Translations under genes and position numbers: made by a program | Notes under the pieces: model-generated | The model's input: only the letters and a program-made list of their open reading frames with translations | What the model was told of the DNA's origin: nothing | Databases searched by the model: none | In this document: positions 43,175-51,457 of the stretch, in pieces | Numbering within the stretch: the stretch's first letter is position 1 | Layout of the letters: the number at the start of each line of letters is the position of its first letter | From: CAVTHK01 sp964552235 | GTDB taxonomy: Bacteria; Spirochaetota; Spirochaetia; SZUA-6; CAVTHK01 | Reading direction: 5' to 3' | Assembly (NCBI GenBank): GCA_964552235.1 | Contig: CAZKGO010000012.1 | Coordinates: 1-64,000, forward strand | DNA length: 64,000 bases

Positions 43175-44029
43175 ATGAAGTGGCAGGGAAGAAGGCAGAG
43201 CGACAACGTCGAGGACAGGCGGCGCATCGGCGGCCGGACGGCGGCGGTGGGAGGGGGCCTGGGCGGCGTCGTGCTGGTCGTCCTGTACCTCCTGTTCGGC
43301 GGCGATCCCACCGAGATCATCCAGAGCCTCCAGGGCTCCGAGGTGGTCGCGGGCAGCGAGGCCGGAGGGCAGCTCAGCGAAAAGGACAGGGAGCTCGGCG
43401 AGTTCGTCTCCGTCGTGCTCGCCGACATCGAGGACGTCTGGAGGGCCCAGTTCCGCCAGATGGGGCAGGAATACCAGGAGCCGAAGCTCGTCCTGTTCTC
43501 GGGCCAGGTGCAGTCGGCCTGCGGGTTCGCCGGCGCGGCGGTCGGCCCGTTCTATTGTCCCGGGGACCACAAAGTCTACATCGACCTCGACTACTTCGAG
43601 GACATGCAGCGGCAGCTCGGCGCACACGGCGACTTTGCCCTCGCCTACGTGATCGCCCACGAGGTGGGTCATCATGTCCAGAACCTGCTCGGCATCATGG
43701 ACCAGGTGCAGGCGCTGCAGGCGCGCATGAGCGAGCGCGAGTCCAACCAGGTCACGGTCCGCCTGGAGCTGCAGGCGGATTTCTTTGCCGGAGTCTGGGC
43801 GCACCATGCGCGCAGGTCGCCGGGCTTTGTCGACGACGAGGACATCCAGGAAGGCCTCAACGCCGCCAGCTCGGTGGGCGACGACAGGATCATGAAGCGC
43901 ACCCAGGGCTACGTGGTGCCGGACGCGTTCACCCACGGCACCTCCGAGCAGCGCATGCGGTGGTTCAAGAGGGGACTCGACACCGGCGACATCCGCCAGG
44001 GCGACACGTTCTCGGCCGCCCAGCTCTGA
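43175..44029 (+). CDS. Neutral zinc metallopeptidase (YpfJ/KPN_02809 family)
   Basis: A 284-residue protein with one N-terminal membrane helix (GGLGGVVLVVLYLLFGG, about residues 25-45) and a periplasmic or cytoplasmic peptidase domain. The zinc motif is AHEVGHHVQNLLG, with a downstream ELQADFFAGVWAHH providing the third ligand, and CGFAGAAVGPFYCPGD forms the family's conserved Cys pair. The opening MKWQGRRQSDNVEDRR is strongly conserved in this family. Substrate unknown. It is monocistronic, convergent with the aminomutase gene. Confidence 0.92.
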   Translation: MKWQGRRQSDNVEDRRRIGGRTAAVGGGLGGVVLVVLYLLFGGDPTEIIQSLQGSEVVAGSEAGGQLSEKDRELGEFVSVVLADIEDVWRAQFRQMGQEYQEPKLVLFSGQVQSACGFAGAAVGPFYCPGDHKVYIDLDYFEDMQRQLGAHGDFALAYVIAHEVGHHVQNLLGIMDQVQALQARMSERESNQVTVRLELQADFFAGVWAHHARRSPGFVDDEDIQEGLNAASSVGDDRIMKRTQGYVVPDAFTHGTSEQRMRWFKRGLDTGDIRQGDTFSAAQL

Positions 44030-44042
44030 GGCGACGGCGGCG

Positions 44043-45188
44043 CTACTTCCTGTTCGGGTTGTGGCGCAGCGGTTTGCCTTCGACCTTTTCGATGGGATCG
44101 TTCACGTAGACCTTGCCCAGGCCGATCGCCGAGGTAAAGGTGCCGCCCTTCCTGTCGTCGCTGATCCCCTCGGAGAATCCCAGATCGACGGGGATCTTGC
44201 CTCTTCCGCCCTGCCCGTCCACCACGTAGGTCGGTCTGAGGAAACCCGTGGTGGCTCCGCAGAGATCCCTGCAGATCTCCTTGCCCTTGTACACCTCGGT
44301 CCTGAAGTGGCCTGTTCCCTCGACGAGGTCGGCGTAGTACAGGTAGTACGGCTTGACCCCCATCCTGCCGAGGCTGTGCACCAGGTCCCTCATCACGTCG
44401 GTATCGTCGTTGACTCCCTTGAGCAGGACGCTCTGATTGCCTATGGGGATGCCGAGATGCCTCAGGATGCGGATCGCCTCGTAGCTCTGCGCGGTGATCT
44501 CGTTGGGGTGGTTGAAGTGGGTGTTGATGTACAGCTGGGGATCCTTGAGCGACCGCGGCGTGTACTTCCTGAGCACCTCGACCAGCTCCCCGTCCTCGAT
44601 GATGCGCTGCGGCCAGACGCACGGGACTCTCGTGCCGATCCTCACGATGTCGAGGTGGTCGATCTTCGTGAGCTTTCCCAGAATGTCGTCGAGCCGCCTG
44701 GTCGGCAGCAGCAGCGGATCGCCGCCCGAGACCAGGACGTCCCTGATGTCCTCGTGCGACGCGATGTACTCGACTCCCTTGTCGATCTCCTGCGTCGAGG
44801 GGTTCTTGTGCTCGTCGCCGACCTTGCGCTTGCGGGTGCAGAAGCGGCAGTACATGGCGCACTCGATCGAGACGAACAGCAGGACGCGATCGGGATAGCG
44901 GTGAATGATCGTCCTCGGTCCGCCGAGGGGAATATCCCCCTCCTCGTCGAGGGGGTCCGCCGTCAGGTCCATGTAGTGCTCGAGCTCCTCCACGTCGGGG
45001 ATCGCCTGCCTCCAGATGCCGTCGTTCATCTTCTCGATAAGGCCGAGATAGTAGGTGTTGACCCTCATCGGGTACCTGGCGATCACTTCGCGGAGCCTGG
45101 GGTCGACCCTCGCCTTCTGGCCGGTGAGCCATTTCTCCAGGTCTTCGTAAGTGGTGATGGCGTTTCTCAAGATGTCCCTGTAGGCCAT
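44043..45188 (-). CDS. kamA: Lysine 2,3-aminomutase-like radical SAM enzyme
   Basis: A 381-residue radical SAM enzyme. The Fe-S motif is CAMYCRFCTRKRKVG (about residue 110). The PLP lysine lies in VVDGQGGRGKIPV near the end, and ADLVEGTGHFRTEV holds the Asp that contacts the lysine amino group; both Asp residues that distinguish lysine from glutamate aminomutases appear kept. It would make beta-lysine, used in lysine fermentation or as a compatible-solute precursor. No other lysine-fermentation genes are adjacent. Slightly short compared with clostridial enzymes (about 416). Start at MAYRDIL, with AGGAG nine bases upstream and its own promoter candidate. Confidence 0.88.
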   Translation of the reverse strand: MAYRDILRNAITTYEDLEKWLTGQKARVDPRLREVIARYPMRVNTYYLGLIEKMNDGIWRQAIPDVEELEHYMDLTADPLDEEGDIPLGGPRTIIHRYPDRVLLFVSIECAMYCRFCTRKRKVGDEHKNPSTQEIDKGVEYIASHEDIRDVLVSGGDPLLLPTRRLDDILGKLTKIDHLDIVRIGTRVPCVWPQRIIEDGELVEVLRKYTPRSLKDPQLYINTHFNHPNEITAQSYEAIRILRHLGIPIGNQSVLLKGVNDDTDVMRDLVHSLGRMGVKPYYLYYADLVEGTGHFRTEVYKGKEICRDLCGATTGFLRPTYVVDGQGGRGKIPVDLGFSEGISDDRKGGTFTSAIGLGKVYVNDPIEKVEGKPLRHNPNRK

Positions 45189-45245
45189 GGAAGATTCTCC
45201 TATTGCCCGCCCGGAAGCCGCAAACCCGCTTTCTGATGCAACGCG

Positions 45246-45275
45246 ATGGTATTCTCTGCAGGCAGACCCGTTCAA
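45246..45275 (-). promoter_or_regulatory. Promoter candidate for the aminomutase gene
   Basis: On the minus strand TTGAAC (45275-45270), 18 bases, TACCAT (45251-45246), each 4/6 to consensus. It lies within the 104-base gap between the FAD oxidoreductase stop and the aminomutase ATG. Confidence 0.45.
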
Positions 45276-45292
45276 GGGCGCCAGCCGCGACG

Positions 45293-46738
45293 TCAGCCCC
45301 CGTCCTGCATTCCCTTCCATGCGTCGCGGATCAACTGGAAGGCGGGCTCCCTCTGCCGCCATCCCGCCTGCACGAGGCGCGAGACCTCCACGCCGTCGAG
45401 CTCCCTGGGAGCCGCGCCCCTCCTGAGGCTCAACGCCGCCGCAGTGCCGGCTGCCTCGCCGGTGGCCATGCAGGTCTGCTGGATTCTCAGCGAGGCCTGG
45501 GCGACGGCATCCGATGAGATGATCTTTCCGCCCATCAGGAGGTTGTCGGCGCCCTGCGCGACGATGCAGCCGTACGGTATGTCGAAGTAGTCACCCTCGG
45601 CCAGTCGCTTTCGCCTCTCCACGACCTCGGGTGAATTGCCGTCAACGGCCGGGGCCGTGTAGCTGTCGGGCGGCCATATGTCGATCTCCCAGGAGGCCCG
45701 CGCGATGGTGTCGGGATGCTTCGCGAAGTTGACGGCGTCCTCGGCCGTCACCGTGGCAAGCCCGCGGATCCTCCGCGTGGAGCGAATGCCGACATGGCTG
45801 CCGACCCTTGCGAGGAAGCTGTTTTCGCAGCCCGGCACGTATCTCCTGTAGAAGTCGGCGATCTCCCAGGCCTGCGCCCTGCCTTCGCGTTCGGCCCTCG
45901 TCACCGCCTGCGGGTCGAGGGGATCGACGTTCAGGATCCGGCTGATCACCAGGAGGAGCTCGCTTCTGTGTCGGGGCATCTCCCACCCGATCCGGTTCTT
46001 GTGGACATACGCCAGAATTCTGCCGCTCGTGATGATGGGGGAGGCGAACTCGCCGCGGTCGACAGCCGCCCTCCAGTCGCGTCGCAACTTCTCCAGCTCC
46101 TCGTCGGTGGAAGGGCCCGCACCTGCCGGTACGTTGCCGAGGCAGACGACCTTGGTCGCGGCCATCGCGCACTTGCGGCCGGCCGCCCCCTGCTCCCAGG
46201 GTGCTTCCGCGTACTCGGCCACCATCCCTTCGCCCGTGCAGTCGATGACCCTGTCGGCAAAGACCGCTCTTCTGCCGCCCTTGGTCGCGACGACGACGCC
46301 CCGGATGGTCCGGTCCTGCACGACGGCATCGATGACGCAGGAGTGGTAGAGGGTCTTCACCCCTTGCTGGGTCAGCAGATCCTCCCAGGCGTACGGGACC
46401 ATCTCCGGATCCACGACGCCGTGATAGTGGGGGGCTACCCACCGGAACTGCTCCTCCAGGACGCCTCGCCTGCGCTTGAGAGCGTCGATGTACTCGTGCC
46501 ACACGCCCAGGAAATCCGCCGCGTTGGTCGACAGGATCACGGCAACGCCCTGCGACACGGTTGCGCCTCCGAGGCAGCCGTCCTTCTCGATCAACACGGT
46601 GTTCGCCCCGCCCCTGGCTGCGCCTATGGCGGCAGCGCATCCGGCGGGGCCCCCTCCGGCAACCGCTACGTCGTACCGTCCCAGCACCGGGATCGTCCGT
46701 CCCGGCTCCCGATAGGCGCTGGTTTCTTCGCCCTTCAT
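45293..46738 (-). CDS. FAD-dependent oxidoreductase (first of two paralogues, operon-distal)
   Basis: A 481-residue flavoprotein. The dinucleotide motif is VAVAGGGPAGCAAAIGAARGG with the ribose-binding Glu in VLIEKDG, then CLGGATVSQG. DRVIDCTGEGMVAEYA and the C-terminal GADNLLMGGKIISSDAVAQ and TGEAAGTAAALS are hallmarks of the FAD_oxidored family (PF12831). The electron acceptor and substrate are unknown. It is the last gene of the LplBCA operon and lies 40 bases after its paralogue. Confidence 0.85.
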   Translation of the reverse strand: MKGEETSAYREPGRTIPVLGRYDVAVAGGGPAGCAAAIGAARGGANTVLIEKDGCLGGATVSQGVAVILSTNAADFLGVWHEYIDALKRRRGVLEEQFRWVAPHYHGVVDPEMVPYAWEDLLTQQGVKTLYHSCVIDAVVQDRTIRGVVVATKGGRRAVFADRVIDCTGEGMVAEYAEAPWEQGAAGRKCAMAATKVVCLGNVPAGAGPSTDEELEKLRRDWRAAVDRGEFASPIITSGRILAYVHKNRIGWEMPRHRSELLLVISRILNVDPLDPQAVTRAEREGRAQAWEIADFYRRYVPGCENSFLARVGSHVGIRSTRRIRGLATVTAEDAVNFAKHPDTIARASWEIDIWPPDSYTAPAVDGNSPEVVERRKRLAEGDYFDIPYGCIVAQGADNLLMGGKIISSDAVAQASLRIQQTCMATGEAAGTAAALSLRRGAAPRELDGVEVSRLVQAGWRQREPAFQLIRDAWKGMQDGG

Positions 46739-46755
46739 GGAATCACGCCCTTCGG

Positions 46756-46769
46756 GACCGCGCGCGGTC
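46756..46769. repeat. 14-base perfect palindrome between the two FAD oxidoreductase genes
   Basis: GACCGCGCGCGGTC is self-complementary and could fold with a four-base loop or bind a dimeric protein. It lies in the 40-base spacer, upstream of the downstream gene's ribosome site. Given the GC content it may be chance. Confidence 0.35.
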
Positions 46770-46778
46770 TCACGCCGC

Positions 46779-48077
46779 TCACAGGTCCGCGCCGGCCAAG
46801 TAGATCTCCTTGACCTTGCCCTTGTCCAGGATCGCGCCAGCCTGCAGGAGGATGTCCTGGACCTCCCGCGCGGAAATCGCCCGCAGCTCCCTGCCCGACG
46901 CAGCGGCGACAGCTGCGGTGATTCCCGCCGCGTGGCCGGTCATCGAGCAGGTGGTCGTGACCCTTGCCGAGGAGAGCGCCAGCTGGTCGGCCGACAGGCA
47001 CCGGCCCGCCATCATGAGGTTGTCGCCGCCGCGCGCGATCAGCGCGCGCAGGGGTATGTCGTACGGCGGGACAGCGAGCTGGTCCTTGGGCAGGATGTAC
47101 GTTCTCTTGTCGTCGTCGGGCTTGTGGCCGTCGAGGTAGAAAGCGCCGACGGCGATCGAGTCGTCGAAGCTCCGCCCGCTGCGCAGGTCGTCGACCGTGA
47201 GCACGTAGTCGCCGGTGATTCGCAGTCCCTCGCGGATGCCGATCATCGGCGAGCAGTGGTCGAAGACCCAGCTCCTGCCTTCGACGCGCTGGTGGTAGTC
47301 CAGCACCGCCATCATCCTGCGCCGTCCCCGGATCTCAGCAGCGGTCATCGACTCGGTGTCGGTCGAGTCGAACATGGGGACCTTGATCTTGATCGCGTTG
47401 GAGCCGGTGCCGTTGGGCCAGATGCTGGTCATGGGAAGTTGATCTTCGTTGTCGAACCGTTCAAACCAGCCGCCGGGGATCTCACGCCCTTTTGCGCTTT
47501 CCGGCACGTGGCGCACAAAGTACATCAGCGACATGGGAAGCTGGTACCCGCTCGCGCCGCCCTTCATGGTCGGGAAGCCGGCTCGCGCTGCCAGCTCCCC
47601 CTCGCCCGTGCAATCGATGTACTGGCGCGCGCGCACCGCCTCAAGCCCGGACTTGCCGCAGACGACGCACTCGCTGATGTGCCCGTCGCTGCATCTGACG
47701 TCCACGAACCGCGTGTGCAGAAGCAGCTTGATCCTGTGCCTGAGCACGAGCTCCTGCAGGACAACGGCCAGAATCTCGTGGTTGAAGACCCGGGAGCTCT
47801 TGGCGGGATTGAGGGGCACGATGGCGCCGAACGCCTCGAGCCCCTCGACCACCATGTCGAAGGGCCTGCCCTGCCCGCGGGTGTTTCCGCAGAAGGAGGC
47901 GACGCCGCCCGTGGTGCTGTTGCCCCCGAGCACGCCAAAGCGCTCCACGAGCAGCACGCTGCTGCCCTGCATCGCCGCGCCGATCGCAGCCGACACTCCG
48001 GCCATGCCGGAGCCGAAGACGGCCACGTCCCCCTCGTAGCGCACCTCGACTCGCTTCCGGTACTCAATTACCTGCAC
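46779..48077 (-). CDS. FAD-dependent oxidoreductase (second paralogue)
   Basis: A 432-residue flavoprotein of the same family: VAVFGSGMAGVSAAIGAAMQG, LLVERFGVLGGNSTTGG, QYIDCTGEGELAARAG and GGDNLMMAGRCLSADQLAL. The C-terminal halves of the two proteins align motif for motif, so they arose by duplication. The start is a GTG overlapping the hydrolase stop by 14 bases, with GAGGA upstream. The pair may act as a heterodimer or on successive steps; no pathway is known to me for this context. Confidence 0.85.
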   Translation of the reverse strand: MQVIEYRKRVEVRYEGDVAVFGSGMAGVSAAIGAAMQGSSVLLVERFGVLGGNSTTGGVASFCGNTRGQGRPFDMVVEGLEAFGAIVPLNPAKSSRVFNHEILAVVLQELVLRHRIKLLLHTRFVDVRCSDGHISECVVCGKSGLEAVRARQYIDCTGEGELAARAGFPTMKGGASGYQLPMSLMYFVRHVPESAKGREIPGGWFERFDNEDQLPMTSIWPNGTGSNAIKIKVPMFDSTDTESMTAAEIRGRRRMMAVLDYHQRVEGRSWVFDHCSPMIGIREGLRITGDYVLTVDDLRSGRSFDDSIAVGAFYLDGHKPDDDKRTYILPKDQLAVPPYDIPLRALIARGGDNLMMAGRCLSADQLALSSARVTTTCSMTGHAAGITAAVAAASGRELRAISAREVQDILLQAGAILDKGKVKEIYLAGADL

Positions 48078-48831
48078 GTCTCTTGGTCCTCTCGATGAAT
48101 CCGGCGATCATCTGCCCGATCAGCCTGGGGTGCTGCACCAGCATGCTGTGGCCGCAGTTCTCGATCCACGCCACCTCGATGTTCGGCTTGCGCGGGATCT
48201 GAAGCTGTTCCTGGCTTGGGCGCTGCTCGAGACCACGATCGCCCCATATCTCGAGAATGGGAACCGTCGCCTCTTCGAGCAGCCGCCTGCCCTTTTCCCA
48301 TTTCCGCCAGACGCGCGAATAGCGCCTGATCTCCTCGTCGCTCCACTCGGTGCGGCCGATCGTGCCGTAGTGGGCCCGCAGCGCGTTCTGCTCCGCGTTC
48401 AGCGTCTCGTTCTTCAGACCCCCGAAAGCGTCCGCTTCCACCGACGCGTGAGTCCAGCCTTCGCAGGAGATGACGCCATCGAGCCTGCCGCCGGCGTGGT
48501 CCAGCATCTCGATGGCCATCATGCCTCCGATGCTGTGCCCACCGACGAAGAACCGCCCGATCCCCGCCTCGTCGACGAGCCGCAGCGAGAGCTCGGTGAA
48601 CTCCTCGATCGTGCTGTCCGGGCTGCGCGGCCTGCTCCTGCCGAAGCCCGGCAGCTCGATGAGGAGGATGTTCGCGTCGATGCCGGCGTCCTCGATGACC
48701 GGTTCCCATATCGAGTGATGCGTGTAGCTGCCGGGGATGAGCACCAGGTTGCGGCTGCTGCCGCAGTCGAGATAGTAGGCATACAGCTCGTGGACGCCCG
48801 AACGGGCCGTGATTTCTTTGAAAGGCTTCAT
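48064..48831 (-). CDS. Alpha/beta hydrolase
   Basis: A 255-residue hydrolase. Nucleophile elbow GGHSIGGMM, acid in EIWGDRGLEQ and His in ENCGHSMLVQHP form the catalytic triad; the oxyanion region is LIPGSYTHHSIW. No signal peptide. The start was set at MKPFKEITA because the upstream alternative would begin inside the stem-loop. It lies between the binding-protein gene and the FAD oxidoreductases, so it likely opens an ester or lactone in the imported compound. Substrate unknown. Confidence 0.82.
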   Translation of the reverse strand: MKPFKEITARSGVHELYAYYLDCGSSRNLVLIPGSYTHHSIWEPVIEDAGIDANILLIELPGFGRSRPRSPDSTIEEFTELSLRLVDEAGIGRFFVGGHSIGGMMAIEMLDHAGGRLDGVISCEGWTHASVEADAFGGLKNETLNAEQNALRAHYGTIGRTEWSDEEIRRYSRVWRKWEKGRRLLEEATVPILEIWGDRGLEQRPSQEQLQIPRKPNIEVAWIENCGHSMLVQHPRLIGQMIAGFIERTKRRAGN

Positions 48832-48852
48832 GCGTCGTTGACCGAGAGAGAG

Positions 48853-48877
48853 GATGCGGCGCGCGAGGCGCCGCATC
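48853..48877 (-). other. Stem-loop after the Lpl-type binding protein
   Basis: GATGCGGCGC (48853-48862) pairs perfectly over ten bases with GCGCCGCATC (48868-48877) around a five-base loop. It begins fourteen bases after the binding-protein stop and lacks a U-tract. Its strength suggests a deliberate element that protects the upstream mRNA or damps downstream expression. Confidence 0.75.
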
Positions 48878-48890
48878 CCCGCACGGAGTC

Positions 48891-50453
48891 CTACTTTATC
48901 TTGGCATACGCGTCGTTGTAGATCTTCTCCAGCTCCGCGACCCCCTTGGCCTTGAACCTCTCCAGGTACTTGTCAAAGGCATCGATCGACTCGGTTCCCA
49001 TGATGAGCTTGTCGAACATCTCCAGGGCGATGGTCTGCAGCCCCGTCTGCAGGCCCGCCACGGCTTCCCTCTCCTTGGGGGTGAAGGGCGGTTGCGGGAC
49101 CGGGTACGTGAACGCCTTGTCCTTTTGAATGACGTCGGTGTACCACTTCATCTGGAAGTCGGGGGTCGCCAGGAAGTAGGAGTGCAGGTCGGAGTAGACG
49201 ATAAAGGACTCGTAGGCGGCGTTGCCCCGCTCCTTGTGCATGCTGGTCGGTATGAAGTTGCCCTGGCTGTCGCTGTACTTCTTGCGGGTCTCCGCCGTGA
49301 TCTCGACCTCGCCCTTGGCATTGCGCACGAAATCGACGCCTTCGATGCCGAGGTTCATCAGGTCGCACGCTTCGTCGGTGTACAGCCAGTTGAACATCTT
49401 GATCATCGCATCGATGTTCTTGCTCTTGCTGCTGATGGCGTAGAGCTTGTTGAGCTGGTGCGGCGCCGTGTACAGCGCCCTGGACCAGCCCCACTGCGTC
49501 GTCGGCGTGAACAGCGCGGTCCAGTCGGCCGTGGGGATCTTCTTGCGCAGGGCCGGCAGGTGCTTGGCCGCGAAGCCCACGTTGTCCAGATACGAAAGGC
49601 CGACGCCGCTGGCGATCTTCTCCTCCCACTGCTGCGCCTTGACCGAGACGTAGTCGGGATCGAGCAGCTTTTCCCTGTACATGGCATTCAGGTAGGCGAG
49701 CACCTGCTTGGTCTCCGGCTTGGCCGGCTGGTAGAGGTACTTGCCTGCCTGCGGGTCGAACATGATCGTGTTGCCGCTTCCCAGCGAGTAGCCGAGGCTG
49801 TACATGAGGTTGTTGGACCCGTTGCGGTTGCAGTAGGGAACGCTGGCCGGGTACTTCGCCTTGAAGGCCTTGAGCATGTCGAAGTACTCGACCCACGTCT
49901 TGGGCGCCGCGATGCCGAGCTCCTTCATGATGTCCGATCGGGCCACCAGCGCGCTGCCCCTCGTGAGGTCCCACCGGTTCAGCACCGGGAAGCCGTACGG
50001 GTTGCCATCGACGAATGTGAACTTGGCCTCGGGGTACTTCGCCACCTTGTCCCAGAAGTTCGGCAGTTGGGCCTTGTACTTGCTCAGGTTCACGAAGATG
50101 CCCGAGTCGGCGAATTTGTTGATGTCCGTCTGGTTGACCTGGATGATGTCGGGCAGGTCGTTGGTCGAAAGCAGCGTGTTCTTTTTCTGCGCGTAGTCGG
50201 CCGAAGGCACGGGCATGAACTTGACCCGGATCCCGGTGCGCTCGTACATCCACTGGAAGTGCAGCATGTTGGCCCCGACCGGCACCAGGTTGCTCTCGGC
50301 GAGCATCACGGTGATCTCCACGTCCTTGTCCACCAGCCGGCCGGTCTTGGCCGGCTCCGCAGCCGGAGCTGGTGCCGGTGCCTCCGTGCCGCCCGCGGCA
50401 AAGCAGGCAGCCGCCGCCACGAACGCGAGAATGATGCAGAGTCCCTTCTTCAT
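48891..50453 (-). CDS. Lipoprotein solute-binding protein, LplA/YtcQ-type
   Basis: A 520-residue exported protein. Signal LAFVAAAACFA with a possible lipobox Cys (AAAC), then a Pro/Ala linker. EITVMLAESNLVPVGANML and NDLPDIIQVNQTDINKFADSG are typical of the large family 1 binding proteins that pair with LplB/LplC permeases. AAGGAGG stands six bases upstream of the ATG. A seven-base stem (50494-50500 with 50518-50524) lies in the 112-base spacer before it. Such systems import complex carbohydrates or uronates; the ligand here is unknown. Confidence 0.88.
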   Translation of the reverse strand: MKKGLCIILAFVAAAACFAAGGTEAPAPAPAAEPAKTGRLVDKDVEITVMLAESNLVPVGANMLHFQWMYERTGIRVKFMPVPSADYAQKKNTLLSTNDLPDIIQVNQTDINKFADSGIFVNLSKYKAQLPNFWDKVAKYPEAKFTFVDGNPYGFPVLNRWDLTRGSALVARSDIMKELGIAAPKTWVEYFDMLKAFKAKYPASVPYCNRNGSNNLMYSLGYSLGSGNTIMFDPQAGKYLYQPAKPETKQVLAYLNAMYREKLLDPDYVSVKAQQWEEKIASGVGLSYLDNVGFAAKHLPALRKKIPTADWTALFTPTTQWGWSRALYTAPHQLNKLYAISSKSKNIDAMIKMFNWLYTDEACDLMNLGIEGVDFVRNAKGEVEITAETRKKYSDSQGNFIPTSMHKERGNAAYESFIVYSDLHSYFLATPDFQMKWYTDVIQKDKAFTYPVPQPPFTPKEREAVAGLQTGLQTIALEMFDKLIMGTESIDAFDKYLERFKAKGVAELEKIYNDAYAKIK

Positions 50454-50565
50454 AGCGAACCTCCTTGGGTCGTTTTTTCGTCCCCTCGAATCCGGGAACG
50501 GTATGCCCCTCTCTTCGCGTTCCCCGGGTGCGGCGTTCGCCCGCCTCCGGACGCGCTCCGGCCCG

Positions 50566-51444
50566 TCATCCCTTGAGCGAGCCGATCATCACCCCCTTAA
50601 CGAAGTACTTCTGGACGAACGGGTACACCAGCAGGATCGGCGCCGTCGAGATGATCACCGCCGCGTACTTGAGCGTCGTCGGTTGGATGTCGATCTCCTG
50701 CACGATTTCGGAGTACTGCTCCGACATCTGATTGGCAATGAGCATGTTCCGCAGGATCAGCTGCATCGGATACTTCTTCTTGTCGCTTAGGTAGATCAGC
50801 TCCGGGAAGAAGCTGTTCCAGTGGCCTGTGGAGTAGAACAGCAGCATGGTGGCCATCACGGGGAGAGAGAGCGGCAGGATGATGCGCACAAAGATGTGGA
50901 TGTCGTTGGCTCCGTCGATCTGTGCCGACTCCCGCAGCGACGACGGGATGCCCTGGAAGAAGGTCCGGATGATGATCATGTTCCAGGTCGAGACGGCCGT
51001 GGGCAGCGCGATCGCCCATATCGTGTCCAGCAGCCCGAAGCTCTTGACCACCAGGTAGGTGGGGATCAGCCCGCCCGAGAAGAACATCGTGAACACGATG
51101 AACGCCGTCAGGGGCTTGTTGCCGGAAAACCTCCGGATGGAAAGCGGATAGGCGCACAGCGCCGACATGACGAGATTGACCGTGGTCCCGACGACCGTGT
51201 ACCTGACGGTGTTGGCAAAGGACCTGAGAAAGTAGGTGTCCTGCAGCATCATCCGGTAGGGGCTGAGCGTGAAGCGGATCGGAACGATCTTGACCTCGCC
51301 GCGGGAAACCGCCATTCCGCTGCTGACGGAAACGATCAGCACGTAGTAGAGCGGGTACAGCGTCGCGACGGCCAGCAGGACCAGGAGCACCGCGTTGGCC
51401 GCGTCGAACGCCGTTTCCGCAACGCTCTTTCTCTGGACCGCCAC
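50566..51444 (-). CDS. ABC transporter permease, LplC type
   Basis: A 292-residue permease with six helices. IPVRFTLSPYRMMLQD-like N-terminal region (here IVPIRFTLSPYRMMLQDTYF), the EAA loop SLRESAQIDGANDIHIFVRIILPL and the ending YFVKGVMIGSLKG are diagnostic of LplC/YtcP permeases. The start is a GTG with AAGGGGAGAG directly upstream, 13 bases after the LplB stop. Confidence 0.9.
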   Translation of the reverse strand: MAVQRKSVAETAFDAANAVLLVLLAVATLYPLYYVLIVSVSSGMAVSRGEVKIVPIRFTLSPYRMMLQDTYFLRSFANTVRYTVVGTTVNLVMSALCAYPLSIRRFSGNKPLTAFIVFTMFFSGGLIPTYLVVKSFGLLDTIWAIALPTAVSTWNMIIIRTFFQGIPSSLRESAQIDGANDIHIFVRIILPLSLPVMATMLLFYSTGHWNSFFPELIYLSDKKKYPMQLILRNMLIANQMSEQYSEIVQEIDIQPTTLKYAAVIISTAPILLVYPFVQKYFVKGVMIGSLKG

Positions 51445-51457
51445 CTCTCCCCTTCTC

